Origin: Treponema sp.
GTDB taxonomy: Bacteria; Spirochaetota; Spirochaetia; Treponematales; Treponemataceae
DNA length: 64,000 nucleotides
Reading direction: 5' to 3'
Assembly: GCA_017469785.1 (NCBI GenBank)
Contig: JAFUFU010000036.1
Span: 19,004 to 83,003 of the forward strand
This document shows, one piece after another, positions 17,246 to 26,928 of the stretch; position 1 is the first letter of the stretch; every line of letters begins with the position of its first letter. A program made the position numbers and the translations under genes. Under the pieces are notes generated by a model. That model ran no database searches. It worked only from the letters and a program-made list of their open reading frames with translations, and was not told the origin of the DNA.

Positions 17246-18204
17246 GAGTAAAATTTCTCCAGCAAGTTGTCAGGATGATAAGAGAGCTTTGCCTTCCTCA
17301 GTCCCTCGACGCCCATGTCTTCTTCCCGGTTAAGGAATTCGTAGGAATCTGCAGCATTCGCGAAGCACCAGTTGATTGCCGCATAAGCTCCATTTGACGC
17401 GGCCTCAGCCAGACATTTTTCAAAGTGAACGTCGAGCATGTTTTCCGAGATTCGGGAAGCCAGGGTCATGGCGACAGCTTTTCCATTCGTGTAGAGAACT
17501 CCGCCGTCCAGAGCAAAATCTTCCTTATTCACGAGGGCGCTTTTTATCATTTCGTGTTCAAGCAGAAGGATTTTTTTGTCTTCCTCGCTTGTTAATATTT
17601 CAGTTGAGGAAAAACGCTCCTCAAGCCATTTCTGGGCAACAAAAATCATGTCATCGGCGATGGAGCACAAATTGAGCGAGCGGAATTCCCAGTTTCCTTC
17701 ATATATTCTCTGAAAGCGGGAGACATGGTTCTTCTTTTTGTGGTAGCTTTTTCCCTGGAGAAGGGCCAGTTTTTCACGGCTGTAGATGTAATCACAGTCA
17801 TCGCGGTTCGTCTGCCATTCAAGGAGAAAATCCGGAAAATCTTTTTTAAAAACAGCATCGATTTCGTTTTTCTGATTTTGGGTAAGCAGACAGAATTTTA
17901 CTTTCCGTCCATTTTCTTTTGCATCGCTGATTATGAGGGAAAGAGCTTCTGAAAGACTGTGATTTTTATCTTTCTCGCTAACTTTCTGGTCGCATAGTTT
18001 CAAGGGAAACCCATAGCCTGTGCGGTTTTCGGCTCCAGTGTAGTAGCGGAAGAGGTAGCCCTTGTCAATGGCTGTTTTGGTATCGTATTTTTTTTGCAGC
18101 AGGAAAATATTCACAAGTGAAGTGTCGCTTCCTTCGAGGTTTGAAGAGAGCATACAGTCCTTGAGACAATGAAAATCTTCCAGCGTAAGGATAGACCAAT
18201 TCAT
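17239..18204 (-). CDS. DUF2156 / GNAT-fold protein (LPG synthetase C-terminal-like)
   Basis: I take the start at 18204 (MNWSILTLEDFHCLKD), which matches the usual beginning of this family; the frame runs open ~50 codons upstream but that segment overlaps promoter-like DNA. The ~321 residues follow the DUF2156 pattern: SDTSLVNIFLLQKKY near the start, a central region with YIYSREKLALLQGKSYHKKK, and the C-terminal acyl-transfer-like fold ending in NREEDMGVEGLRKAKLSYHP. Family members resemble the lysyl-phosphatidylglycerol synthase catalytic domain, but the substrate here is unknown. No clear ribosome site is visible at 18204. Confidence 0.75.
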   Translation of the reverse strand: MNWSILTLEDFHCLKDCMLSSNLEGSDTSLVNIFLLQKKYDTKTAIDKGYLFRYYTGAENRTGYGFPLKLCDQKVSEKDKNHSLSEALSLIISDAKENGRKVKFCLLTQNQKNEIDAVFKKDFPDFLLEWQTNRDDCDYIYSREKLALLQGKSYHKKKNHVSRFQRIYEGNWEFRSLNLCSIADDMIFVAQKWLEERFSSTEILTSEEDKKILLLEHEMIKSALVNKEDFALDGGVLYTNGKAVAMTLASRISENMLDVHFEKCLAEAASNGAYAAINWCFANAADSYEFLNREEDMGVEGLRKAKLSYHPDNLLEKFYSC

Positions 18205-18406
18205 ATTGTATAAAATATAACAAAAAGTCTGTGAATCGTCACCTAAAAAGAAGCAATGTGTCAAAAAAGTCAGAATAATCAAAAGTGTCGTATGTTTTTT
18301 ATTTTTCAGAGGACTTATACTGTTATCACGAGAAAGTTTTTTTCTTGTAACATATAGCAAATAAAAAATGTTCTATTAATTAAGAACACTTTTGGAGGTA
18401 ATTTCT

Positions 18407-18910
18407 ATGAAAAAAATCATTGCTGCTTTGGCCGCTTCACTTTTGTTTGGCGCATCTGTTTTTGCCGAGGGCTATCTTTCAGCAAACGACGTTCCGGTTG
18501 GAGAAATCAAAGCAGACGCTCCGCAGGAAGATGGTTTCGTAATCCACGGAAAAGAGAAAAAAACTATCAAAGTTCAGAAAAACTCAACAAAATTTGCAGG
18601 TGAGAAATTCACACAGAGGCTCTCTCTCGGCGGTTCAAGAATTGAGGAAGGTGGCGCACCAGAACTCGTAATCTCTTTCCCGGCTCAGAAAGGCGAGACT
18701 TTGAGCGTTTACGGAAAATCATCAAGCAAAAAAGACGATCGTGTTGCAGAAGTCTATGATGCAAGCGGAAACGTTGTTGCTTCTCTTCCGATGGTTTATG
18801 ACGGCGGAAAGACTGAAATTCAGACTTTCAAAATCCCAGCTGACGGAACTTATTCAGTAGGCTCAAAAAACGGCACGATTTATATCTACAAAATCGAAGT
18901 TAGCAAATAA
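18407..18910 (+). CDS. Exported protein of unknown function
   Basis: Start at 18407 (MKKIIAALAASLLFGASVFA), with GGAGG at 18394-18398; the first 20 residues are a clear signal peptide. The mature ~147 residues are predicted mostly beta (for example AGEKFTQRLSLGGSRIEEGG, GNVVASLPMVYDG, GTIYIYKIEVSK), as in a single jelly-roll or carbohydrate-binding-like domain. That resemblance is by pattern only. It precedes the pectate lyase gene but is separated from it by a terminator, so co-transcription is unlikely. Confidence 0.75.
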   Translation: MKKIIAALAASLLFGASVFAEGYLSANDVPVGEIKADAPQEDGFVIHGKEKKTIKVQKNSTKFAGEKFTQRLSLGGSRIEEGGAPELVISFPAQKGETLSVYGKSSSKKDDRVAEVYDASGNVVASLPMVYDGGKTEIQTFKIPADGTYSVGSKNGTIYIYKIEVSK

Positions 18911-18954
18911 GCCGGGCTCTAGCTGATATTCATTCTATCACCTATTGGAATAAG

Positions 18955-18986
18955 AAGAGCAGACTCTCAAAGGTCTGCTCTTTTTG
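18955..18986 (+). terminator. Intrinsic terminator
   Basis: AAGAGCAGAC (18955-18964) pairs with GTCTGCTCTT (18973-18982) across an 8-base loop and runs into T residues. Confidence 0.85.
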
Positions 18987-19023
18987 TAATATATTGAACA
19001 TATAAAAAGGAGTTCAGAGTACG

Positions 19024-22000
19024 ATGAAAAAATCACTCTTAAACCTTTTGTTTGCGGGAACAATCGCTGTTCTTTCATTGTCTCCGATTTTTGCAGACAG
19101 AGGAGCATGGGCAGACGCAGCAGTTCCGAGCATTACAAAAGTTGAACAAACAGGTCCAAACGAGGTTACGGTCTCGTTCAACAGCGACACTTCAAACAAC
19201 GGTTCTGATGGCGGTGAAGTTGTAATGACTTCAGATGTCGGCGCATCGAAAAAGAATATGTACGGAAAAACCCGACGCCCTGCAAAGGAAACCACATTCG
19301 AGCTTAAAAAATCAGGAACCTATACTTTCGTCGTAAACGCAGAACGAGACGGCGAATCAACAAAACATGAATCAGAGGCAAAATCATTCAAATATATTCT
19401 TCCTTTGATTAAGCCAGTCCTTTCCGCACGAAATCTTGGTGAAGGAAAAGTCAATCTGGAGTGGACAGGTGTTCCGGAATCAGACGGCTATATCGTCTCT
19501 TACACGGACGAAAACAAAAAGACTGTCTCACTTCCATCAACCACAGAGCAGAGCACACAAATCACTCTCCCGGTTGGAACAGTGACAAATTTCGTGGTAA
19601 CGGCAACCCGCGGTTCTGAAAAAATCGCTTCTGAGCCACTCAAGAAAACGACGAGCAAAATCGAAGAGCGGATTTGGGAATTTGCGGAGTTTGGTACATC
19701 AACCAAACCAGATTACAACAACTTCGAGATTCTCGACTCTGATAATCTCACAGTCAAACTCAATTCATGTGAATTCGATCCGAAAACCGGCGCTATCATC
19801 AACAAGGGCGGTAAATTCGAGACTTTCTTTGACGGCATTTCCTTCTATTATACAAAGCTTGATCCTTACAAAGAAAACTTTGAGCTTACAGCCACAGTAA
19901 CGGTTGATTATCACAACCCATCTGCTGACGGACAGGAAGGATTCGGGCTTTTGGCTATTGACCGACTGTGGAAAAGCGGCGAGTCAATGACAATCGCATA
20001 CAACAACTCGGCTGGCGTTATTTCACGAAAATACACCACGCATGTTGACGGAGTTAAAAAGGAGATTAAAGACGGTCTTGGCTCACGATTTGTAAGCGGA
20101 ATCACCGATGCAATCATTGAGGCAGGAGATTCAGAAATCTCTCAGAAAGCCACGAGCATAAGCAAGGCATTCAGTTACGATCAGTCATCAGACGCAATCA
20201 AGACTGGCGACAAATACCGAATTACGCTCAAGAAAGACAACACAGGCTACCACGCAATCTACAAACGTGCTATCGCATCAGAGGATTCAGTTGAAGAATT
20301 CATCATGTATGACAGCGCGAACAAAAAGCTCACCCAGCTCGACAAAGACAACATCTATGTTGGATTTGCGGTTGCGCGAGGCTGTAACGCAACATTCAGC
20401 GACGTTGACCTCAAAATCACCGACCCGAAAACGGATCCGGTTGCACTTGAAGAGCCGCCAGAGTTGGTTCCGCTCACAACGCTCATCGACTGCCCGACAA
20501 CATGGTACAACACAAAATATCCTTTCGTGTTCAACAGCAACGCAAAAGGTACGATTACCATCAAAGACAACGATGGAAAAGTTCTTCTCAATGCAGGAAA
20601 AGTTGAGGCTGACGTTGATTTCAAGACCACGCTCAAAATCAAAAACGGAATCAATGACCTTCTCGTAACCTTCGCTCCTGAGGACGGATGGGAACCAGCT
20701 CCAAAATCTGTCGTCGCACAGTTCAACAAAACTCTTGGCGAATACGAAAAGAACTACAGCGCAGTAACTTACACTCACAGCATCATCTCAAAGGCAATCA
20801 AAGGAAGCAAGATTTATGTTTCCCAGAATGGCGATGTCTTTGGCGATGGTACAAAGAATTCTCCTGTAGATTTGGAATCAGCAATTCTCTACTCAAAACC
20901 GGGACAGACCATTCTTCTTGCAGGCGGAAAATATTATCCGAGCCGACCGATTACAATCGACCGTGGAAACGACGGAAAACCGAACGCGCGAAAAGTCCTC
21001 ATGTCGGAAGATCCGAACAACCGCGCTATCATTGACTTCTCAAGCACAAAGATGACGGTTTCAGGCATCAGCCTTTACGGAAGCTATTGGACTTTCAAGA
21101 ATATCGACATCACAGGAACGCCGGGCGACTGCAAGGGCATTCAGGTTGCAGGTAACTACAACCAGCTTCTCATGGTGGACGCTTACCTGAACGGAGACAC
21201 AGGCATTCAGATTTCAGGACGGGCATCTGAACCATACGAAAAATGGCCCCATGACAACCTGGTTTACGGCTGTGAATCATTCGGAAATGCTGATCCGGCC
21301 CAGAACAATGCTGACGGCTTTGCGGCAAAACTCACGACTGGCGAAGGAAACGTATTCCGTAACTGTGTCGCTCATCACAACGTTGATGACGGATGGGATT
21401 TGTACGCTAAAATCGAGACAGGCCCGATTGGCGCCGTTTTGATTGACAACTGTATCGCATACAACAACGGCCGCAAGATTGACAATAGCGGCAAAGGCGA
21501 CGGAAACGGATTCAAGCTCGGTGGTGACGGAATCGCAGTCAAGCACCTCATCAAGAATTCAGTTTCTTTCAACAACGATTTGAACGGTATCACCACAAAC
21601 TCTAACCCGGCTCTCATCGTTGAAGCCTGCTCTCTCTACGGAAACAAGGACACAAACCTTAATTTCTACGGAAAGGGTGAGGCTGACAAATATCCGCGAA
21701 CAATCAAGGCGTCCAACATCCTTTCAATCGAAGGCATGGGCCGGGACAAATTCGATGAATCAAAAGACCCGACCTTGAAAGCACGCCTCGAATCAGACAA
21801 CAATTTCTTCTTCGGCGGCGCAGAATCTGTAAACAAGAGCGGCGCAAAACTCGGAAAAGAATCTTTCAAGGATGTTGATTACAAGAATATCGCTAATGGT
21901 CTCAAGGAAGACGGCAAAACATTCAACCGACTTCCACGCGATGAGAACGGTGTATTCGATTTGGGAGACTTGTTCAAGCTTACGGACAAAGTTCCTGCGG

Positions 22001-22140
22001 GAGTCGGAGCAAATTACAATGGTACAAGCTTCAAGATTCCGGCAGGCTCATCAAGCAAGCTCCCAATCGCAATCGTAGTCATCCTGGTCGCAGCCCTCGC
22101 TTGCTGCTGTATCATTCTTAAAAAGAAAAAGTCAAATTAG
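19024..22140 (+). CDS. Membrane-anchored PL9 pectate lyase with Fn3-like modules
   Basis: Cleaves polygalacturonate by beta-elimination. The 1038 residues comprise a signal peptide (MKKSLLNLLFAGTIAVLS), two Fn3-like modules (~40-140 and ~140-225), a jelly-roll-like module (~230-490), another beta module, and a right-handed parallel beta-helix (~600-960) with PL9 wording: GKYYPSRPITIDRGNDGK, NADGFAAKLTTGEGNVFRNC, HHNVDDGWDLYAK, GDGNGFKLGGDG and NSNPALIVEAC. The C-terminus is a hydrophobic segment (PIAIVVILVAALACCCIIL) followed by KKKKSN, which would hold the enzyme in the inner membrane with the catalytic part outside the cytoplasm. This is the only pectin enzyme in the window with an export signal. 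Confidence 0.92.
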   Translation: MKKSLLNLLFAGTIAVLSLSPIFADRGAWADAAVPSITKVEQTGPNEVTVSFNSDTSNNGSDGGEVVMTSDVGASKKNMYGKTRRPAKETTFELKKSGTYTFVVNAERDGESTKHESEAKSFKYILPLIKPVLSARNLGEGKVNLEWTGVPESDGYIVSYTDENKKTVSLPSTTEQSTQITLPVGTVTNFVVTATRGSEKIASEPLKKTTSKIEERIWEFAEFGTSTKPDYNNFEILDSDNLTVKLNSCEFDPKTGAIINKGGKFETFFDGISFYYTKLDPYKENFELTATVTVDYHNPSADGQEGFGLLAIDRLWKSGESMTIAYNNSAGVISRKYTTHVDGVKKEIKDGLGSRFVSGITDAIIEAGDSEISQKATSISKAFSYDQSSDAIKTGDKYRITLKKDNTGYHAIYKRAIASEDSVEEFIMYDSANKKLTQLDKDNIYVGFAVARGCNATFSDVDLKITDPKTDPVALEEPPELVPLTTLIDCPTTWYNTKYPFVFNSNAKGTITIKDNDGKVLLNAGKVEADVDFKTTLKIKNGINDLLVTFAPEDGWEPAPKSVVAQFNKTLGEYEKNYSAVTYTHSIISKAIKGSKIYVSQNGDVFGDGTKNSPVDLESAILYSKPGQTILLAGGKYYPSRPITIDRGNDGKPNARKVLMSEDPNNRAIIDFSSTKMTVSGISLYGSYWTFKNIDITGTPGDCKGIQVAGNYNQLLMVDAYLNGDTGIQISGRASEPYEKWPHDNLVYGCESFGNADPAQNNADGFAAKLTTGEGNVFRNCVAHHNVDDGWDLYAKIETGPIGAVLIDNCIAYNNGRKIDNSGKGDGNGFKLGGDGIAVKHLIKNSVSFNNDLNGITTNSNPALIVEACSLYGNKDTNLNFYGKGEADKYPRTIKASNILSIEGMGRDKFDESKDPTLKARLESDNNFFFGGAESVNKSGAKLGKESFKDVDYKNIANGLKEDGKTFNRLPRDENGVFDLGDLFKLTDKVPAGVGANYNGTSFKIPAGSSSKLPIAIVVILVAALACCCIILKKKKSN

Positions 22141-22154
22141 TTGATTTCTGATTG

Positions 22155-22199
22155 AACAGGCTCCCGAAACAGTTCTCTGCCGGGAGCCTGTTTTTTTTT
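22155..22199 (+). terminator. Intrinsic terminator after the PL9 gene
   Basis: AACAGGCTCCCG (22155-22166) pairs perfectly with CGGGAGCCTGTT (22181-22192), followed by T residues. Confidence 0.9.
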
Positions 22200-22236
22200 A
22201 TTGCAAAAAAAGTGCCGTTCAAGATACAATCTCACC

Positions 22237-22926
22237 ATGCGCACAATCTGTTACAAATGCCTGAGACCGACTGATACATGTCTATGCAAATTCGTCCCGC
22301 CCTTTGATTCTGGAATCAAATTCGTCTTTCTGATGCACCCTAAAGAAGCAAAAAGGAACCGCACCGGCACAGGAAGGATTGCGCATGCAGGACTTATCGA
22401 CTCGGAAATCTTAATCGGAATAGATTTTACAAAACACGCACGGCTGTGCGAGCTGCTCGCCGATGAACGCTATTATCCGGTACTGCTTTACCCCGGCGAT
22501 GACGCGTGGACATCTCAAAAAGAAGGGTTCAAGGCAGAAATCGGAAAGAAAAAACTTCTTGCCATCATCATTGACTCGACCTGGTTCTGCTCTAAAAAGA
22601 TGATTCGACTGTCAACGAATATAATGGCTCTTCCCAAGCTCAGTTTTGCTAAAAGCTACCGCTCAATTTACACATTCAAGAAAGAGCCCAGCGAAGAATG
22701 TGTCTCCACGATAGAAACCTGCTATTATCTGATTAAAGAATTACAGGAAAGTGAAATCGTTGCCAAAGACGTAAATCCAGAATGCCTAATGACAGCATTT
22801 AAGGAGCTGATAAAACTTCAGCTTCAGAAAGAAAATGACCGCATTGACGGAAAGCTTCCAAATTCCCACGCAACGGATTTTAAATACACCACCAAGAAAG
22901 TGATTCCTGATTTTATTTCAGATTAA
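22237..22926 (+). CDS. DTW-domain tRNA-uridine aminocarboxypropyltransferase
   Basis: The DTW family transfers the 3-amino-3-carboxypropyl group of SAM to uridines in tRNA (acp3U). Seen: four-Cys N-terminus CYKCLRPTDTCLC (zinc ribbon-like), FLMHPKEAKRNRTGTGRIA (about 35), and the signature IIDSTWFCSKKM, where the usual D-x-x-W core is preserved. The start at 22237 fits the family; the open frame extends 12 codons upstream. The 3' end overlaps the convergent GH3 gene by 14 bases. Confidence 0.88.
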   Translation: MRTICYKCLRPTDTCLCKFVPPFDSGIKFVFLMHPKEAKRNRTGTGRIAHAGLIDSEILIGIDFTKHARLCELLADERYYPVLLYPGDDAWTSQKEGFKAEIGKKKLLAIIIDSTWFCSKKMIRLSTNIMALPKLSFAKSYRSIYTFKKEPSEECVSTIETCYYLIKELQESEIVAKDVNPECLMTAFKELIKLQLQKENDRIDGKLPNSHATDFKYTTKKVIPDFISD

Positions 22927-24640
22927 GAGGCACTTTTCCTTCCGGTTCAAAATCACCCGCAAGGGCCGCAAACAGAGCCTTGAAAGTGTATGGCGAATAA
23001 CTGTAACCGAAGAGAATCGTGTCCGCAAATTCAAATCCAGTGAGGACAGGAACAGGCGTAAGAACAGACATAATAATCACGCGCTTTCCGCACTTGGAAA
23101 GACGACGGGCAATCTGCGCCCCCTCCTTATTCGGAACGTAAAAAATAATCGTTTCATAGTTGCTTGCCATGGCTTCAAGCTGGTTGCCGTTCCAGTCGAT
23201 TCCCACGGCTCCAAGAGCATCGAAATTTATTTTATAGAATGCAAATTCACCGTAACGGGCCTTGGCTTCCGTAAAGAAGTCGGACTCAACGTGCAGAGAA
23301 GGATTTTTTTCGTCCGGGAATGAATCAGACGGGCCGATTACAAGAAGCTGCTCCCCTTCTCCACGCTTGTAAGGGAAAGCACCGCGTTTGAACAAGGTAA
23401 TTGCCCGGCAGGCCTGAGAAAGGAAGAACTTCTGTCCGTCCCGGTCAGGAATCTGCTCGCTCAGACGGGCAATTTCAGGATACAGTGGCGCCGCATTTCC
23501 GCTTTTGAAATAAACAAGTTTTGCAAGGATTACCCGGCGGGCAGCGCTTTCGACGATTTTGCGGAATTCCGGGTCAGTCCTGATATTTGAGAGATTGAGA
23601 GTCCAGAGCTTTTCATCAAGTTCGGCCGTTCGGGAACTGAGGATTATATCGTTACCGGCCTGAATCGCCATTTCAAAAGCCCGGGAACTGTTTCCGGCAA
23701 ATCCCCATGCCCCCTCCATCATCATGTCATCAGTGATGATGAGGCCATTGTAGTGGAGTTTTTCACGAAGAATATCTGTGAGCCACACTTTTGAAAGCGA
23801 TGACGGAGACTTGTCTATGCGCGGAAAAAGCAGGTGGCCGCTCATTATTGCGGGAACATTTTGTGAAATCAGATATTTGAAAGGCACAAGCTCACGGCTT
23901 TCTGCAGTTTCATAGTCAATGTAGACTTCCGGAAGATTGACGTGAGAATCGGAACTGGTATCGCCGTGTCCTGCAAAATGCTTTGCCGTCGGAATGACAC
24001 CAGCTGCAAGTGAACCTGCGACGAATGCAGAGCCGAGCTGACCGACAAACTCCGGGTCTTCACCAAATGAACGGGAACTGATAACCGAAGAATCGTGATT
24101 TGTGTATAGGTCAATGGTCGGGGCAAAGTTCATGTTGATACCGAGGGCTTTAATTTCTCGGGAAATATAGTAGGCACTGTAATATGAATCAATGGGATAT
24201 TGAGAAGCCCCGATTGCCATGTTGCCGGGAGTTTCAGAAGTGTCGCCTTTGACATGCCGAATCCAGCCGCCTTCCTGATCTGTTGCCACAAAGAGAGGAA
24301 TCCTCAAATGACGACGCTGGGCCCTCTCCTGAAGCGAGGCAATTGATTTTGCGACAAGCTCCGTGTCATCCGTATTCCATCCAAACACCTTGACACTTCC
24401 CAAGCCACGGTCAGACACCCACTGATTCAAAAGCAGGCTCGGCTCCTTGCCAGCCCAGCCAAACATATACATCTGGGCAAGCTTTTCTTCATCGCTCATC
24501 TTTGAAATCAAAAAATCAGCCAGAGCTTCCGCAGGATAATCGCTCCAGAAATCAGCATTATCAGGAATTGAGAGGGAATTCTGTGTATAGGAACCGAAAA
24601 GAACAAAAATACTCAAAAACAGAGCTGAAAACTTTTTCAT
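22913..24640 (-). CDS. Exported GH3 beta-N-acetylhexosaminidase (NagZ-like)
   Basis: Hydrolyses terminal beta-N-acetylglucosamine, classically in peptidoglycan recycling. 575 residues: signal peptide (MKKFSALFLSIFVLFGSYTQ), then the GH3 barrel with DQEGGWIRHVKGD, NFAPTIDLYTNHD, the NagZ signature KHFAGHGDTSSDSH (catalytic His/Asp loop), SGHLLFPRID and the nucleophile region LIITDDMMMEGA. The C-terminal ~200 residues form a second alpha/beta domain as in longer GH3 enzymes. Being exported rather than cytoplasmic is unlike E. coli NagZ but common in two-domain relatives. Confidence 0.92.
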   Translation of the reverse strand: MKKFSALFLSIFVLFGSYTQNSLSIPDNADFWSDYPAEALADFLISKMSDEEKLAQMYMFGWAGKEPSLLLNQWVSDRGLGSVKVFGWNTDDTELVAKSIASLQERAQRRHLRIPLFVATDQEGGWIRHVKGDTSETPGNMAIGASQYPIDSYYSAYYISREIKALGINMNFAPTIDLYTNHDSSVISSRSFGEDPEFVGQLGSAFVAGSLAAGVIPTAKHFAGHGDTSSDSHVNLPEVYIDYETAESRELVPFKYLISQNVPAIMSGHLLFPRIDKSPSSLSKVWLTDILREKLHYNGLIITDDMMMEGAWGFAGNSSRAFEMAIQAGNDIILSSRTAELDEKLWTLNLSNIRTDPEFRKIVESAARRVILAKLVYFKSGNAAPLYPEIARLSEQIPDRDGQKFFLSQACRAITLFKRGAFPYKRGEGEQLLVIGPSDSFPDEKNPSLHVESDFFTEAKARYGEFAFYKINFDALGAVGIDWNGNQLEAMASNYETIIFYVPNKEGAQIARRLSKCGKRVIIMSVLTPVPVLTGFEFADTILFGYSYSPYTFKALFAALAGDFEPEGKVPLNLK

Positions 24641-24701
24641 ATTTTATCCACGCATTTATCAATACAATTCTATCAAAAATCGAATAATCTTTCTATTGGA
24701 C

Positions 24702-24730
24702 TAGACAAAGATTCTGATTTTGTGTATATT
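24702..24730 (+). promoter_or_regulatory. Promoter of tRNA-Cys
   Basis: TAGACA (24702-24707), 17-base spacer, TATATT (24725-24730). It ends 11 bases before the tRNA. Confidence 0.6.
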
Positions 24731-24741
24731 ATTAACACTTT

Positions 24742-24813
24742 GGCGTCTTATCCAAGCGGTAAGGAAGCGGTCTGCAAAACCGTTATGCAGCAGTTCGATT
24801 CTGCTAGACGCCT
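24742..24813 (+). tRNA. tRNA-Cys (anticodon GCA)
   Basis: Cloverleaf seen directly: acceptor GGCGTCT/AGACGCC, D arm TCC/GGA, anticodon stem GCGGT/ACCGT around CTGCAAA (anticodon GCA), T arm AGCAG/CTGCT around TTCGATT. The discriminator base is T and CCA is not encoded. A promoter precedes it and a terminator follows. Confidence 0.96.
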
Positions 24814-24819
24814 TGTTAA

Positions 24820-24848
24820 ATGAGTCGCAATGCGGCTCATTTTTTTTG
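24820..24848 (+). terminator. Terminator after tRNA-Cys
   Basis: ATGAGTCGC (24820-24828) pairs with GCGGCTCAT (24832-24840) across a 3-base loop, with one G-T pair, and is followed by eight T. Confidence 0.85.
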
Positions 24849-24861
24849 CACTTCCGGCTTT

Positions 24862-25395
24862 TTATGGCTTTAAATGGGGGGCAATTTCCAGAATCAGCTC
24901 AACGGCGGCTTTCCTTTCTTCTTCGCTGCTGAACAAAACCAGCTGTTCATTTCCATTGCTCAAAATAAGCCTGAGAGTTTTAAAGTCAACATCAGTGGTT
25001 TCAGGGTCATTTTCATAGGCCAGTGTCGGGAGAGAAATCACATCTTTCCAAAAAAGAGCCGCCGTTCCAGAAACAAGCATTTTTTCATAGATTCCAGCTT
25101 TTCCGCATCCAGAACCTTCCCGGGCGGCAATTTCAGCGGCGACAAGGGCCGTTCCAAGAAGAACGACATTCACAGCCCAGCCGTAATTTCTCAGGGGAAC
25201 GACAAGAATCAAAATCAAGGCCAGAACAGCGATTCCAATCCATTTTCGGGAAGATGGCACGGAGAGCGGCATCAGCAAGGCTCCTGCCTGAGCAATAATT
25301 TTTTTACGCCTGTGGGGAACTGAAGACAAGATTCCGACGTATCCCAGCAGAGCCATACCAAGCATTGAAAAATAGATAATCTGTTCCAGCGTCAT
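24862..25395 (-). CDS. Membrane protein, unknown
   Basis: Start chosen at 25395 (MTLEQIIYFSMLGM): AAGGAG lies 8 bases upstream and the ATG overlaps the Nudix stop (TGATG). A GTG three codons earlier is possible. The 177 residues have membrane segments at ~6-25, ~50-68 and ~70-90, then a ~90-residue cytoplasmic part (VDFKTLRLILSNGNEQLVLF) with a PH-like strand pattern. Family not recognised; translated together with the Nudix gene. Confidence 0.65.
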   Translation of the reverse strand: MTLEQIIYFSMLGMALLGYVGILSSVPHRRKKIIAQAGALLMPLSVPSSRKWIGIAVLALILILVVPLRNYGWAVNVVLLGTALVAAEIAAREGSGCGKAGIYEKMLVSGTAALFWKDVISLPTLAYENDPETTDVDFKTLRLILSNGNEQLVLFSSEEERKAAVELILEIAPHLKP

Positions 25396-25928
25396 CAGTT
25401 CCACTCCTTCTTTTTGAGCCAGAGCGAAAGAGTTTTCCTGGCGCTTTCAAAGGCAAGGGGAAGCTCCGCAAGCTCACTCTCATTTCGCACAGAACACTCT
25501 TCCAGAGAAAGAACCTCGGATTCCTGCGTGCGCATTTTCGCCCCATCAGGAAGCGTCGCCGAGAAGAAGATGTCACAGGTTTTGTACTGGATATCCTTGT
25601 AATCATATGTATTGGGGAATGCGGCGATATATGAAAGCGATAAAGGCTCCACGCCAAGCTCCTCGCGACATTCACGAATGCAGGCCTCCTCTGCGCTTTC
25701 GTCCGGATCGACAAATCCGCCGGGTAAGGCAAGAAATCCCTTCCGAGGCTCCTTGGCCCGCTTTTCCAGCAAGATTTTGCCTTCACCAGATTCGATTACA
25801 AGCCCGACAGCGGCAGCCACATTGTTGTACAGGGTAAACCCGCAGTCATCACACTTCCATTTTCGCATGTTGACGTTCTGAATTTTTTTGCCGCCACAAT
25901 TGGGACAGAAAGAAAAGTCGTTTTTCAT
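25395..25928 (-). CDS. Nudix hydrolase with N-terminal zinc ribbon
   Basis: Hydrolyses a nucleoside-diphosphate-linked substrate; the layout resembles NudC-like or ADP-ribose pyrophosphatase-like enzymes, and which one is open. 177 residues: zinc ribbon CPNCGGKK...KCDDCG at 8-30 and a complete Nudix box starting GGFVDPDESAEEACIRECRE and ending ELGV (~71-94). It is followed by the coupled membrane protein gene. Confidence 0.9.
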   Translation of the reverse strand: MKNDFSFCPNCGGKKIQNVNMRKWKCDDCGFTLYNNVAAAVGLVIESGEGKILLEKRAKEPRKGFLALPGGFVDPDESAEEACIRECREELGVEPLSLSYIAAFPNTYDYKDIQYKTCDIFFSATLPDGAKMRTQESEVLSLEECSVRNESELAELPLAFESARKTLSLWLKKKEWN

Positions 25929-25946
25929 TTTAACATCCTGAGATTT

Positions 25947-26828
25947 TTAGTAATAGACAATTTTATAGTCAGAGAAAGAATTGAATCCGCAATTTTGGTA
26001 GATATTGAAAGCTGTTGTGTTCACCTTCTTCACAAACAAAACAATTGTTTTTTTTTCGTTTTTGAAGCGTTCCGTGAGATTTTTTACGAGATAGGTCGCA
26101 ACACCTCGGTTCCTGAAATTCATGTCCGTAAAGATTCCGCCAAGCTGTATGCAATTTTCGCCTTTTGCGTTGATTGAAGCCTTCGCGATGACACGACCGT
26201 TATAACGCACGCCAAAGACCTCACCGTTTTGGAGGGAATGCCTGAGCAGGATTCTCGTATTTTTTTCGTTGAAGGAATTCTTGTCCACAAGCACCTCTTC
26301 GATTTCATAATCTCTTTGAATGGGAAAAAGAGCATCGAAGTCGGATTCCTTGCAGTCAAAAATTTCACAACCACGAATCAGGGATTTATTTTTGGAATCA
26401 GAGCTTGCCTTTGACTCATTGTTTTCTTCGATAAGAGCATTGTATTCCATGAGATTGTAATCGTTCACGGCTTTGGGAACGGTTCCGAAGAGTTTGAGCA
26501 TGATTTTTGCAATGGCATCAGTGTATTTTTTTTCTCCGATGATGCTGAATAATTTTTGCGGACGGACAAGTGAAAAATACTCCTGAATCACGGGAAGAAC
26601 AACGTCGCTTTCGAGACAATGAAGAATCTGTCCGCCGGAAGAAATTGAAAGCACGCCCCAGATAACATTGCGTTCGTCTAAAATATAGAGGATTCTGGTA
26701 TCTTTTTTTTTGAAATGAGCAACCAGCGATACCGATTTGTGCTCGTTTGCAATGAGAAAATCAAAAACCTGATTACGAACCTGCAAAAAACCAGGCCCGT
26801 CAGAATCAATAAGTTCGAAAATTAACAT
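25947..26828 (-). CDS. GNAT-family N-acetyltransferase
   Basis: 293 residues. The C-terminal ~100 carry the GNAT acyl-CoA-binding signature (GGIFTDMNFRNRGVATYLVK) followed by IVLFVKKVNTTAFNIYQNCG. The N-terminal ~150 residues form a second, GNAT-like half typical of two-domain members (DUF-type FR47-like). Substrate cannot be inferred. No obvious operon partner. Confidence 0.82.
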   Translation of the reverse strand: MLIFELIDSDGPGFLQVRNQVFDFLIANEHKSVSLVAHFKKKDTRILYILDERNVIWGVLSISSGGQILHCLESDVVLPVIQEYFSLVRPQKLFSIIGEKKYTDAIAKIMLKLFGTVPKAVNDYNLMEYNALIEENNESKASSDSKNKSLIRGCEIFDCKESDFDALFPIQRDYEIEEVLVDKNSFNEKNTRILLRHSLQNGEVFGVRYNGRVIAKASINAKGENCIQLGGIFTDMNFRNRGVATYLVKNLTERFKNEKKTIVLFVKKVNTTAFNIYQNCGFNSFSDYKIVYY

Positions 26829-26928
26829 GCTTCTTGTGAATTATAGCATATTTTTCATCTTATTGCAGATTTTATTTGAATAATTGCAGATTTTTCTATA
26901 TTTTTATACATATTACGAAGGAGACCCT

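Noticed and set aside
19014-19295. Minus-strand frame opposite the start of the PL9 gene
   Set aside because: It overlaps the signal peptide and Fn3 region of a clear secreted enzyme and has no supporting features.
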